Shown: positions 26,014-35,007 of the stretch, piece by piece
Layout of the letters: the number at the start of each line of letters is the position of its first letter
Position numbering within the stretch: position 1 is the stretch's first letter
DNA from: Paucibacter sp. DJ2R-2
GTDB lineage: Bacteria; Pseudomonadota; Gammaproteobacteria; Burkholderiales; Burkholderiaceae_C
DNA: 64,000 nucleotides
NCBI RefSeq assembly: GCF_025717675.1
Contig: NZ_JAJIRT010000003.1
Span: 310,001-374,000 of the forward strand
Direction of reading: 5' to 3'
The notes under the pieces: generated by a model
What the model saw: the letters and a program-made list of their open reading frames with translations, nothing else
Told to the model about the DNA's origin: nothing
Databases searched by the model: none
Made by a program: the position numbers and the translations under genes

Positions 26014-26679
26014 TCAGGGTCGCTCGGCCCAGGAATCAACGGCGATGTCAAAGCGCAGATTCATCCCCTTGCCCAGGGTGTCCACCTTGAGGGTGCCGGT
26101 CACGTTCTGGGCCAGGCTGCGGCCGCGCGCGTCGGCCTGGTAGCGGGAGCTGACGTCCAGCTGGATCACCATCATGAAGCGGCCCTGGATGTCGATGCGA
26201 TGTGGGCGGCCGGTCTCGGGGTCGACCCAGGCGCGCAGCTGCACCTTGCGAGTGAAGCTCTTGTCCTCAGCCTCGAACAGGGTCCAGCTTTGGCCGTCGA
26301 GCGCGACGCCCTCGCTGCGGCGCACCGGGGTGTCGGGCTTGAGCCAGTCTTGGCCGCGGCTCATGGTTTCGCCGATCTGCTGGTTCTGGCCTTCGCGCTC
26401 GGCGTCGCCCGGTGCCAGCGGCGGCTCGGCAGCGGTGATGCGGTAGATGGGCTTGCTGCCCTCCCAATGGTCCAGCTTGCGGCGGGTCAGCGTGGTGTCG
26501 GTGTAGTTGCTGGTGGCCTCGATGCGGGTGCTCGATTCATCGGGCACGACCTGCTTTTGCGCTTCCAGATGCGCCAGGGTCTTGAGCCACAGCGGGTCGG
26601 CCGCCTGGCTGCTCTGGGGCAGCAGTTGCAGGACGGGCAGCAGGGCCAGGGACAGGGCGAGCAGAAGTGCGCGTGGCAT
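26014..26679 (-). CDS. hypothetical exported protein
   Basis: A 221-residue protein I cannot assign. Residues 1-26 form a strong signal peptide ('MPRALLLALSLALLPVLQLL', cut after 'SSQA'). The mature part is hydrophilic and mixed alpha/beta, with 'YTDTTLTRRKLDHWEGSKPIYRI', 'RKVQLRAWVDPETGRPHRIDIQG' and 'NLRFDIAVDSWAERP' at the end. The alternating strands and the 'VDPETGRPHRID' wording suggest a beta-rich periplasmic fold such as a lipocalin- or LolA-like barrel, but that is only an impression. It is transcribed divergently from the SnoaL-like gene, with the 11-bp repeat array between them. Confidence 0.65.
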   Translation of the reverse strand: MPRALLLALSLALLPVLQLLPQSSQAADPLWLKTLAHLEAQKQVVPDESSTRIEATSNYTDTTLTRRKLDHWEGSKPIYRITAAEPPLAPGDAEREGQNQQIGETMSRGQDWLKPDTPVRRSEGVALDGQSWTLFEAEDKSFTRKVQLRAWVDPETGRPHRIDIQGRFMMVIQLDVSSRYQADARGRSLAQNVTGTLKVDTLGKGMNLRFDIAVDSWAERP

Positions 26680-26797
26680 GGGGCGTGGGGCCGAAGCCGG
26701 GTGGTGATGGCGCGCGATTGTGGCCGTGCGTGCAGCGGCTCCGTGCCAGCCCGTGGCCGTAGCGGCATCCGCGCCGTGGGGTAGCGCCGGGCAGGCT

Positions 26798-26847
26798 GTT
26801 CATCTGAGGTTCATCTGCGCGTGCGCTGCGGTTCATCTGCAGTTCAT
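26798..26847 (+). promoter_or_regulatory. 11-bp-period direct-repeat array (OmpR-type operator)
   Basis: The 322-bp gap between the divergent exported-protein genes contains GTTCATCTG at 26798, 26809 and 26831, and a shorter GTTCAT at 26842. All starts fall on an exact 11-bp ladder, with only the 26820 rung missing. Tandem direct repeats one helical turn apart are the usual target of OmpR/PhoB-family response regulators, and one is encoded just downstream at 27625-28332. The array lies about 155 bp before the 27002 gene. A related CTTCAT box recurs near 60.5 and 61.6 kb. Confidence 0.65.
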
Positions 26848-27001
26848 GGAGCGATCAGCCCGGCTTGATGGAATGAAGGCCGTGCAGCACCCCAGGGTGC
26901 GGCGCTGAATGAAGCAGAGAAATCGACCGGTCGGCCTCGCTCACGATGCCAACCATTCCCCTCAACCCGCCTGCGTCTGCAGCGCGACCGCAAAGCTCGC
27001 C

Positions 27002-27589
27002 ATGAATATGAAATCCAAGCTCTCCACCGGTGTTTTGACCCTGGCCGCCTCGCTGGCCCTGTTCGGCACCAACGCCGCCCTGGCCCAGACCGGCGAAGCA
27101 CGCGTCTACAACAGCAATATCAGCCTGGCCGAGGTCGAGGCCGCGCAAAAGGCCTGGGGCGAGGCCCTGGTCAAGATCAGCGACGACTACCAAAGCGGTG
27201 GCCTTGCCAAGGCCAAGGCCACGGCCAGCGCCGTGCTGGACGGCGCCTACGGTTACAAGCTCGGCCCGGTGCTGTTCAAGCCCACGTTGACGGTGGAGCC
27301 ACAGACCTTCCGCACCACCAAGGAGGGCGCACTGTCCTATTTCGTCGGCGGCGACGCCAACTTCCCCAAGGACAGCGGCTTCGCGCTCAAGGGCTGGAAA
27401 AAGGTCGAGGTCAGCAACGCCGCCGTGCACATCAACGGTGATGTGGCCAACACCATGGGCAAGGTCAGCATGACCGACAAGAACGGCAAGGTCACCACGG
27501 TCGACAAGACCTGGACCTTCAAGAAGGACGACAGCGGCGTGATCCGCATCGTGCTGCACCACTCCTCGCTGCCCTACACGGCGAACTGA
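27002..27589 (+). CDS. exported SnoaL/CaMKII-association-domain-like protein
   Basis: A 195-residue secreted protein. Residues 1-28 are a signal peptide ('STGVLTLAASLALFGTNAALA', cut before 'QTGEARVYN'). The mature part fits an NTF2-like cone: an opening helix 'EVEAAQKAWGEALVKISDDYQ', the edge strand 'LFKPTLTVEPQTFR', 'GALSYFVGGDANFPKDSGFALKGWK' and a closing strand pair ending 'VIRIVLHHSSLPYTAN'. The Leu-His-His-Ser-Ser-x-Pro ending is characteristic of the calcium/calmodulin-kinase association-domain branch. Homologues are sometimes labelled phosphoribosyl-AMP cyclohydrolase, which the sequence does not support. The ligand is unknown. It is convergent with the response regulator gene and preceded by the 11-bp repeat array. 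Confidence 0.75.
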   Translation: MNMKSKLSTGVLTLAASLALFGTNAALAQTGEARVYNSNISLAEVEAAQKAWGEALVKISDDYQSGGLAKAKATASAVLDGAYGYKLGPVLFKPTLTVEPQTFRTTKEGALSYFVGGDANFPKDSGFALKGWKKVEVSNAAVHINGDVANTMGKVSMTDKNGKVTTVDKTWTFKKDDSGVIRIVLHHSSLPYTAN

Positions 27590-27624
27590 GTCGCGGCAGC
27601 GGGTCCGGCCAGAAGCAAAAAGGC

Positions 27625-28332
27625 TCAGGCCGGCTCGCTGTCGATCTTGTAGCCCAGGCCGCGCACGGTCTGGATCAGGGGTTGCTCGCGGCCCTCGTCC
27701 AGCTTGGCGCGCAGGCGGCGGATGTAGACATCGACCACATTGGTCAGTGGATCCTCGCTGTAACCCCAGACGGTGTTGAGGATGCGCTCGCGGCTGAACA
27801 CCCGGCCTGGGTGGCGCATCAAAATCTCCAGCAGGGCCAGCTCGCGCGCCGTCATGGTGACCAACTGCTGATCTCGCCGCACCTGCATGCGCTCCAGGTC
27901 CAGCACCAGATCGCCCAGGCTGAGCTGGCGCTGGCGGACGCTGCTGCCGCCCGCGTCTTCGCCGGGCGCTTCGGCGCGGCGCAGCAAGGCCTCGATGCGG
28001 GCCAATAACTCCTCGAAGGCAAAAGGCTTGGTCAGGTAGTCGTCGGCGCCGCAGCGCAGGCCGCTGACCTTGTCCTCCAGCGCATCCATGGCGGTGAGCA
28101 TCAGCACCGGCGTGCGGCAGCGCGCGGCGCGCAGGCGCTGGCAGGCTTCCACGCCGCTGATGCCGGGCAGCATCACATCGAGCAGGATCAGATCGGGCTC
28201 GAGCTGTTCCACGCTTTTTTGCAGCAGGTCGCCGCGCTCGATCACGGTGATCTGGTAGCCCTCGGCCCGCAGGCCGCGGTTGAGAAAGTCCGAGACCCGG
28301 CGGTCGTCTTCGACGATCAGGAGATGGGGCAT
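27625..28332 (-). CDS. OmpR-family response regulator
   Basis: A 235-residue regulator. The receiver domain (1-120) has the acidic pocket 'VEDD', the phosphoacceptor Asp52 in 'LILLDVMLPGISG', a conserved 'LMLTAMD' Thr and 'DDYLTKPFAFEELLARI' Lys. The winged-helix DNA-binding domain (about 135-232) shows 'LVTMTARELALLEILMRHPGRVFSRERIL' and 'VVDVYIRRLRAKLDEG', ending 'IQTVRGLGYKID'. It follows its kinase gene after 17 bp, so kinase-first order. The 11-bp direct repeats 0.8 kb away, upstream of the convergent exported-protein gene, are a candidate target. Confidence 0.95.
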   Translation of the reverse strand: MPHLLIVEDDRRVSDFLNRGLRAEGYQITVIERGDLLQKSVEQLEPDLILLDVMLPGISGVEACQRLRAARCRTPVLMLTAMDALEDKVSGLRCGADDYLTKPFAFEELLARIEALLRRAEAPGEDAGGSSVRQRQLSLGDLVLDLERMQVRRDQQLVTMTARELALLEILMRHPGRVFSRERILNTVWGYSEDPLTNVVDVYIRRLRAKLDEGREQPLIQTVRGLGYKIDSEPA

Positions 28333-28349
28333 GTCGTGGGCCTTGCTGC

Positions 28350-29981
28350 TCAGGCTTGCGCCGCCGCATCCAGCGGCAGGATCAGGCAGGCACGGCAGCC
28401 GCCCTCGGGCCGGGCTTGCAATTCCAACCGGCCCTCATGTGCGGCGGCAATGTCCGCGGCGATCGCCAGGCCCAAGCCCATGCCCTCGGGGCGCAGGCGG
28501 CGCGCGGCCTCGGCGCGCCAGTAGCGCTCCTGGGCGCGGCCCAGTTCCTCGGGGGCCATGCCGATGCCGCTGTCTTCCACGCACAGCACGAGGCGAGGCT
28601 GGGGCGTGGCCAGATCCAGTCTGGCCCCCAGGAAGACCGAGCCCGGCGCGGGCGTGTAGCGCAGGGCGTTGTCCAGCAAGATGGTCAGGGCCTGGCCCAG
28701 CTTGGCGGCCTGGCCGCGCAGCTGCAGGCCTTGACCGGGCAGGGCCTGCAGCAGCTCCAGCGCATCGCCCTGCAGCTGCAGGTCCAGGCCTTGCGCGGCC
28801 GCCGCGCCGCGTTGCTGCTCCAGCGCTTGCTGCAGCAGGGCCGGCACATCAATGGGCTGTCGCTCGCCCTGCAGGCTGTCCTCGCCCTGGCGGGCCACGC
28901 TCATCAGCTCGGCAATGCGAGCGCCCAGCTGGCGCGCGGTGGCGGCCACGCGTTCCAGGGCCTCGCGGTAGACGCTCTCGGCATGGCCGCTGCGGCGCAG
29001 GCTGATCTCGGCCTCGCCGAGGATGGCGGTGGTGGGCGTGCGCAGCTCGTGGCTGATGTTGGCGAAAAACTGGCGGCGTGAGTGGTCGATCTCCAGCAAC
29101 TGCTGGTTGGCGGCGTGCAGGTCCTGGGTGCGCTGGGCCACGGCGTCTTCCAGGCGCTGGCGCTGGCTGGCTTCGTTGGCGCGGTGCAGCTGGATCTCCT
29201 CGGCCATGCGGTTGAAGCTCAGGCTCAGGCGGTCGAATTCGTCGCGGCCATGCACGGCGATGCGGTGCTCCATGCGGCCGGCCTGCAAGGCCAGGGTGCC
29301 GTCCAGCAAGGGCGCCATGCGGCGGCGGATGTCCCAGGCGAAATAGGCCACAAAGCCCATGGACAGGACGATGGTGGACAAGATGCTGAAGATGGCCAGG
29401 CGGCGCGAGCGCTCCAGCGCCGTTTGCGCGGCGGCCTCGGTGGCGCGGCTGTGCGTCTCTTGCAGGCGGATCGCCTCGGCGATCAGGGTGCGCATGTCCT
29501 GACCCTGGGAGATGTCGAACACACCCAGCATCTCGTCCCAGACCGTGGCCCGTTCGCTGCTCGGGTTGGGGTGGGGGGTGTGCGGCTGGGCCTGCAGGAT
29601 CTGGGCGCGCAAGGCCTCGAAGTTCGTTTGCAGCGCGGCCAGGGTCTGGCGCGACACGGTTTCGATGGCGCGGTCGCCAGGGTCAGAGGACTCCAAGGCG
29701 TGCAAGCGCTCCAGCTCGGTCAGGCTGGCCTGCATGCGCTGAAGATAGCTGTCACGCAAGGGCACGGGCGCCGCATCGGTCAGCAGGTACTGGGCGAACC
29801 AGACCTTGAGCCGCTGCTTGTTGGCGGCCAGGTCCAGGTACTGGACCAGGGCGTCTTTGGCGCGCAGGCTGCGCGAGCGCTCCAGCTCCGACTGGTTGAC
29901 CAGCCAGACCACCACGGCGAACTGGGTGGCCACCACGGCCACCAGCACGCCCAGCCAGACGCTCAAGCGGGCTTTGAACAT
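28350..29981 (-). CDS. membrane sensor histidine kinase
   Basis: A 543-residue kinase. Transmembrane helices lie at about residues 8-28 and 195-215 and enclose a 165-residue, largely helical periplasmic sensor with no obvious ligand motif. A HAMP domain follows ('RRRMAPLLDGTLALQAGRME', 'DEFDRLSLSFNRMAEEIQ'), then a coiled-coil stretch and the dimerisation helix 'FFANISHELRTPTTAILGE' with His311. The ATPase domain has 'LTILLDNALRYTP', 'LCVEDSGIGMAPEELGRAQERYWR' and 'GMGLGLAIAADIAAAH'. It is the first gene of the two-component operon. The signal is unknown; exported proteins of unknown function are its neighbours. Confidence 0.93.
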   Translation of the reverse strand: MFKARLSVWLGVLVAVVATQFAVVVWLVNQSELERSRSLRAKDALVQYLDLAANKQRLKVWFAQYLLTDAAPVPLRDSYLQRMQASLTELERLHALESSDPGDRAIETVSRQTLAALQTNFEALRAQILQAQPHTPHPNPSSERATVWDEMLGVFDISQGQDMRTLIAEAIRLQETHSRATEAAAQTALERSRRLAIFSILSTIVLSMGFVAYFAWDIRRRMAPLLDGTLALQAGRMEHRIAVHGRDEFDRLSLSFNRMAEEIQLHRANEASQRQRLEDAVAQRTQDLHAANQQLLEIDHSRRQFFANISHELRTPTTAILGEAEISLRRSGHAESVYREALERVAATARQLGARIAELMSVARQGEDSLQGERQPIDVPALLQQALEQQRGAAAAQGLDLQLQGDALELLQALPGQGLQLRGQAAKLGQALTILLDNALRYTPAPGSVFLGARLDLATPQPRLVLCVEDSGIGMAPEELGRAQERYWRAEAARRLRPEGMGLGLAIAADIAAAHEGRLELQARPEGGCRACLILPLDAAAQA

Positions 29982-30012
29982 GAATGAGGTCTCGGTGCTG
30001 GCTCGCTCGGAT

Positions 30013-31440
<1,428 letters not shown>

Positions 31441-31554
31441 GGGCAGAAGGGCGCTTTGCTGCTGAAGAAGAGGCTGGGGCCCTCGGGGCTGACGCACAAT
31501 CCGAGGGCGCCCGATTCTATCGAGCCGCACCGGCCGCAGCCCCGCGCGGCTCGC

Positions 31555-32706
31555 ATGACTTCAGGAGCTGTGTCCCTCGTGTCCTCGCCTCGCCCCAAGC
31601 CTTCCTCCACCGATGCCGAAGGCGGCACGCCCAGCCGCGTCAGCGTCTGGCCGGACACCACCAGCCTGACCAGCATCCTCGGCCTGCCCACCCAGCCGGC
31701 CGAGGAGACCGAGGTCCTGCCTCTGTTCGACCCACAGCGGGTCTTTGATGTCTGCCATGTCGGCCTGGTGCTGCGCGCGGTGTTGGGCGTGCAAGGGCTG
31801 CTGGGCCTGGGCCTGGCGCTGGCGGCGCGCAATCTGGACGAGTGGATGAGCTGGGTGGCCAGCGGCACGGTGGTGACGCTGTCGGCCGTGCTGCTCTGGT
31901 TGCTGCTGGTCTGTGCCAGCAAACGTCTGCTCGCCCGCTTCAGCGAACCCGCGCAGTGGCTGAGCTTGTTGAGCTTGGGCGGCCTGTGTTCGTCCATGGG
32001 CTGGCAGCTGCTGAGCTTTGCGGCCTTCGAAGCGAGCACGCTGTTTCGCTTGGTCAGCATTTTCGTGGCCGGCGCCGCCGTGGCTTCCCTGATGTTGGCC
32101 TGGATGAAGCTGCGCGAGCGCTCGCAGCGCCCGGCCGACGCCCTGGCCCAGCTGGTCGAGCTGCAGGCACGCATCCGCCCGCACTTTCTTTTCAACACTT
32201 TGAACAGCGCCATCGCTCTGGTGCGCCTGGACCCGCTCAAGGCCGAGGGCTTGCTGGAAGACTTGAGCGAGCTGTTTCGTGTCGCCCTGGCCGATGCCAC
32301 CACGGTGGTGCGCCTGGATGAGGAGGTCGAGCTGGCGCGGCGCTACCTCGACATCGAGCAGGTGCGCTTCGGCGAACGCCTGCGCCTGCACTGGGACTTG
32401 GACCCCGCCGCCAGCGGCGCGCGCGTGCCGCCCCTGCTGCTGCAGCCCTTGGTCGAGAACGCCGTGCGCCACGGCGTCGAACCCAATGACGATGGCGGTG
32501 ACGTCGAGATCCGAACCCGCCGGCGCGGCGCCGAGGTGGAGATTTCCGTCAGCAACAGCGTCGGCCGCGTGGCGCAAACATCTGGTCACGGTTTGGCTCT
32601 GCGCAATGTGCGCCAGCGCCTGCGCCTGATGCATGATGTCGCGGCCAGCTTCGAGCTGAGTCCTTCGCCGGGGCGCTTTGCCGTGCGCATCGTCCTGCCG
32701 CTTTGA
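31555..32706 (+). CDS. LytS/AlgZ-like sensor histidine kinase
   Basis: A 383-residue kinase of the LytS/YehU (His_kinase) branch. Residues 1-60 are a cytoplasmic, Ser/Pro-rich stretch, followed by four membrane helices (about 70-185: '[13 protein letters not shown]', '[16 protein letters not shown]', '[17 protein letters not shown]', '[18 protein letters not shown]'). The kinase core starts '[23 protein letters not shown]' with His210. '[17 protein letters not shown]' and '[17 protein letters not shown]' form a short ATPase domain. It is followed after 36 bp by a LytTR response regulator. Position next to argH and partner type match AlgZ(FimS)/AlgR, but the regulated process here is unknown. 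Confidence 0.9.
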   Translation: MTSGAVSLVSSPRPKPSSTDAEGGTPSRVSVWPDTTSLTSILGLPTQPAEETEVLPLFDPQRVFDVCHVGLVLRAVLGVQGLLGLGLALAARNLDEWMSWVASGTVVTLSAVLLWLLLVCASKRLLARFSEPAQWLSLLSLGGLCSSMGWQLLSFAAFEASTLFRLVSIFVAGAAVASLMLAWMKLRERSQRPADALAQLVELQARIRPHFLFNTLNSAIALVRLDPLKAEGLLEDLSELFRVALADATTVVRLDEEVELARRYLDIEQVRFGERLRLHWDLDPAASGARVPPLLLQPLVENAVRHGVEPNDDGGDVEIRTRRRGAEVEISVSNSVGRVAQTSGHGLALRNVRQRLRLMHDVAASFELSPSPGRFAVRIVLPL

Positions 32707-32742
32707 CCCTTGCCTTGTCTTGCCGTTTTTCAGTTTCACGCC

Positions 32743-33591
32743 ATGCAGTCCGCTGCCCTCACTGTGTTTCTCGTCGATGACGAACCCCTGGCCCGCTTGC
32801 GCCTGCGCAGCCTGCTCGAGGCTTGTGTGGACCCGCGCGCCGAGGTGGTGGCCGAGGCGGGCAGCGCCACCCAGGCTCAGCACTGGTTGCGCGATCACAG
32901 CTGTGACCTGATCCTGCTTGATGTGCAGATGCCCGGTGCCGATGGCCTTCAGCTGGCCGACAGCTTGCAGCAGCAGATGGCCCAGCCACCGGCCATCGTC
33001 TTCGTCACCGCCCATGCCGGCCATGCCTTGCGAGCTTTCGAGCTGGAGGCCATGGACTACCTGACCAAGCCGGTGCGGCGCGAGCGTTTGCAGGCGGCGC
33101 TGACCCGTGTCGCCCAGCGCCTGGCTGAGCGCTCGGCCATGCAGACCTTCCAGGCCACCCAGCCCGGCGAGTTGGAGCCGGAGCAGCCGGTCATTGTGGT
33201 CAGCGACCGAGGCCGTTTGATCCGCGTGCCGCTGAACGAAGTGCTGTACCTCAAGGCCGAGCTGAAGTACCTGACCTTGCGCACCGCCACCCAAAGCCTG
33301 GTGATGGACGGCAGCCTGTCGGAGCTGGAGCCTCGCCTGGGCGAGCGCTTTCTGCGCGTGCACCGCAATGCCCTGGTGGCCAAGTCGGCGGTGCGCCAGC
33401 TGGAGCGCCATGCGCCCAGCCATGCCAGCCCGGACGATGGCAGCGATACCCAGCTCGGCGGCTTGGACCTGGTGAACGCCGAGGTGGCCGATGGCTGGGC
33501 GGTGCGCATCGCCCATGTCAACGAATGGCTGTCGGTCTCGCGCCGCCAGGTGGCGGCCGTGCGGGAAGCGCTGGCCGACCGAGGCAGCTGA
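32743..33591 (+). CDS. LytTR-family response regulator (AlgR-like)
   Basis: A 282-residue regulator. The receiver domain (1-125) shows 'VFLVDDEPLARLRLRSLL', Asp60 in 'CDLILLDVQMPGADG', 'VFVTAHAGHAL' and 'EAMDYLTKPVRRERL'. The C-terminal LytTR domain begins near residue 160: 'GRLIRVPLNEVLYLKAELKYLTLRT', 'LSELEPRLGERFLRVHRNALV'. An inserted Ser/Asp-rich stretch (about residues 222-240) breaks the usual end of the LytTR domain before 'VRIAHVNEWLSVSRRQVAAVR'. It forms an operon with the AlgZ-like kinase. In pseudomonads hemC follows algR; here an unrelated unknown gene does. Confidence 0.92.
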   Translation: MQSAALTVFLVDDEPLARLRLRSLLEACVDPRAEVVAEAGSATQAQHWLRDHSCDLILLDVQMPGADGLQLADSLQQQMAQPPAIVFVTAHAGHALRAFELEAMDYLTKPVRRERLQAALTRVAQRLAERSAMQTFQATQPGELEPEQPVIVVSDRGRLIRVPLNEVLYLKAELKYLTLRTATQSLVMDGSLSELEPRLGERFLRVHRNALVAKSAVRQLERHAPSHASPDDGSDTQLGGLDLVNAEVADGWAVRIAHVNEWLSVSRRQVAAVREALADRGS

Positions 33592-33660
33592 GTTAGGCCC
33601 CTATCATCTGCGTCCCGACTGAGCAGACAAAATCGTCAGAGGGACCCGGGGAGGGGAAAC

Positions 33661-34950
33661 ATGGCCACAGAGCCAGGCGTTCGAATTCATCGTCATCCAT
33701 ATCGCCGCCGATGGCTCGGCGTGCTGGCCGGCTTGGCCGGGCCGGGCCTGGTCGCCTGGCTGTACTGGCCCGTGCACGCGCCGGCTGAGGCGGCGGCTGA
33801 GCTCGCTGCGCGCACGGCGACAGCCCAGTCCGCTGCGGCTTCGGGCGCGTCGATCAGCCCTTTCTGGAGCCTGACTCGCGAAGCCGAGGACCAGGTGCTG
33901 GCCGAGCAATACCGTCGTGCCGGTGTGGCCACGCTGACGCCGCCGCCGGGCTCGCGCATCGACGCAGCGGAGTGGGAAGCACGGCGGGTCGATGCGCGCT
34001 GGTGTGCCGATGAAGCTTGGCGTCAGGGCGAAGGCGAGGACGCTTCAGCTGACGGCCAGCGGAGTCGGGCTATGCGTCGCTTGGTCGACGAGTCGGCGCG
34101 GCAGCTTCGCTTGCGGGCTGATACGCAATCTCAGGTGGTGGCGGAGTGGCTGCAGTTTCGCTACCCGGCCGACGAGGCCATGAAAGCTCGGGCCCAGGCC
34201 CGGCTGCAGGAGCTGGCTCGTCAGAGTCGCCAGCCCTTCGCCGTGTATCAGGCCTTGCAGGCGCATTGCTCGGGTGCGGCGGCTTGTACACGTGTCCCGG
34301 CGTCCCTGTGGGCGGAGGTAGAGCCGGACAATCGCCTGGCCTGGCTGGCGGCCCTGGGAGAAATGCCCACGGCGAGCGCCCAGCGTGCGGCCTTGATGCG
34401 GGCTGTACAAGCGCCCCGGTCCATCGAATACGGCCGCCACGCCTTGCAGGCCTTGCTGAGCCTGCCCTTGATTCAGACCCCAGGCCTGCGCAAGGCGGCG
34501 CAGCAATCGCTGTGGGTGCTGTTCGCCGTTGACACGGGGCTGTTTCATCGCAGCGGCCTGATGCGCTTGTGCACAGTGCAAGAAGCTGCGGCGGACCTAG
34601 AGTTGAAGCAGGCCTGCTCGACCCTGGCGCAGCAACTTTGGAAAGAGAGTGAGGACCTCGGCGCACTCGCCTTGGCCGAAGCTCTCGGCAGGCGTGCGGA
34701 CGGTGCCACACACGACTGGATTGCTCGTGGGCAGGAGCGCATGGGTCTTCAAGCCGGCGCACTTTCTGAAGGTGGAAAGCTCTACGAAGCCGCCGCGGGC
34801 CAGCCTCTGGAATGCTCAAGCCGGCCCGATTTTGTGCAGTACTTTGCCGATCTGGCGACCCTCGGCGAGCTGCAGCTTTTGCATGCCCGCAAGCTCTCCG
34901 CGGCCCAAGCCGAGGCCTTGTCGCTGACGAATAAAAAAAGCCAGCCCTGA
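33661..34950 (+). CDS. hypothetical membrane-anchored protein
   Basis: A 429-residue protein I do not recognise. One N-terminal helix ('WLGVLAGLAGPGLVAWLYW', about residues 18-36) anchors a long, mostly alpha-helical, Ala/Leu/Arg-rich domain. It looks like a helical solenoid ('MKARAQARLQELARQSRQPFAVYQAL', 'LAWLAALGEMPTASAQRAALMRAV', 'GRHALQALLSLPLIQTPGLRKAAQQ'), and contains four scattered cysteines. A GGGAGGGGAAAC leader gives a good ribosome-binding site for the ATG. The 69-bp gap after the AlgR-like gene leaves co-transcription open. Its last codons overlap the minus-strand terminator of the facing aminopeptidase gene. Confidence 0.6.
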   Translation: MATEPGVRIHRHPYRRRWLGVLAGLAGPGLVAWLYWPVHAPAEAAAELAARTATAQSAAASGASISPFWSLTREAEDQVLAEQYRRAGVATLTPPPGSRIDAAEWEARRVDARWCADEAWRQGEGEDASADGQRSRAMRRLVDESARQLRLRADTQSQVVAEWLQFRYPADEAMKARAQARLQELARQSRQPFAVYQALQAHCSGAAACTRVPASLWAEVEPDNRLAWLAALGEMPTASAQRAALMRAVQAPRSIEYGRHALQALLSLPLIQTPGLRKAAQQSLWVLFAVDTGLFHRSGLMRLCTVQEAAADLELKQACSTLAQQLWKESEDLGALALAEALGRRADGATHDWIARGQERMGLQAGALSEGGKLYEAAAGQPLECSSRPDFVQYFADLATLGELQLLHARKLSAAQAEALSLTNKKSQP

Positions 34951-34970
34951 GTTCGCACCCAAGGGCTGGC
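34932..34970 (-). terminator. rho-independent terminator of the M28 gene
   Basis: On the minus strand, stem GCCAGCCCT/AGGGCTGGC with a 13-base loop is followed by TTTTTTTAT. It lies 37 bp past the stop codon of the aminopeptidase gene and overlaps the last codons of the convergent plus-strand gene. Confidence 0.85.
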
Positions 34971-35007
34971 CGAAGTTTCACTCGTCAGGGATTCATAAAC
35001 ACCGTCA

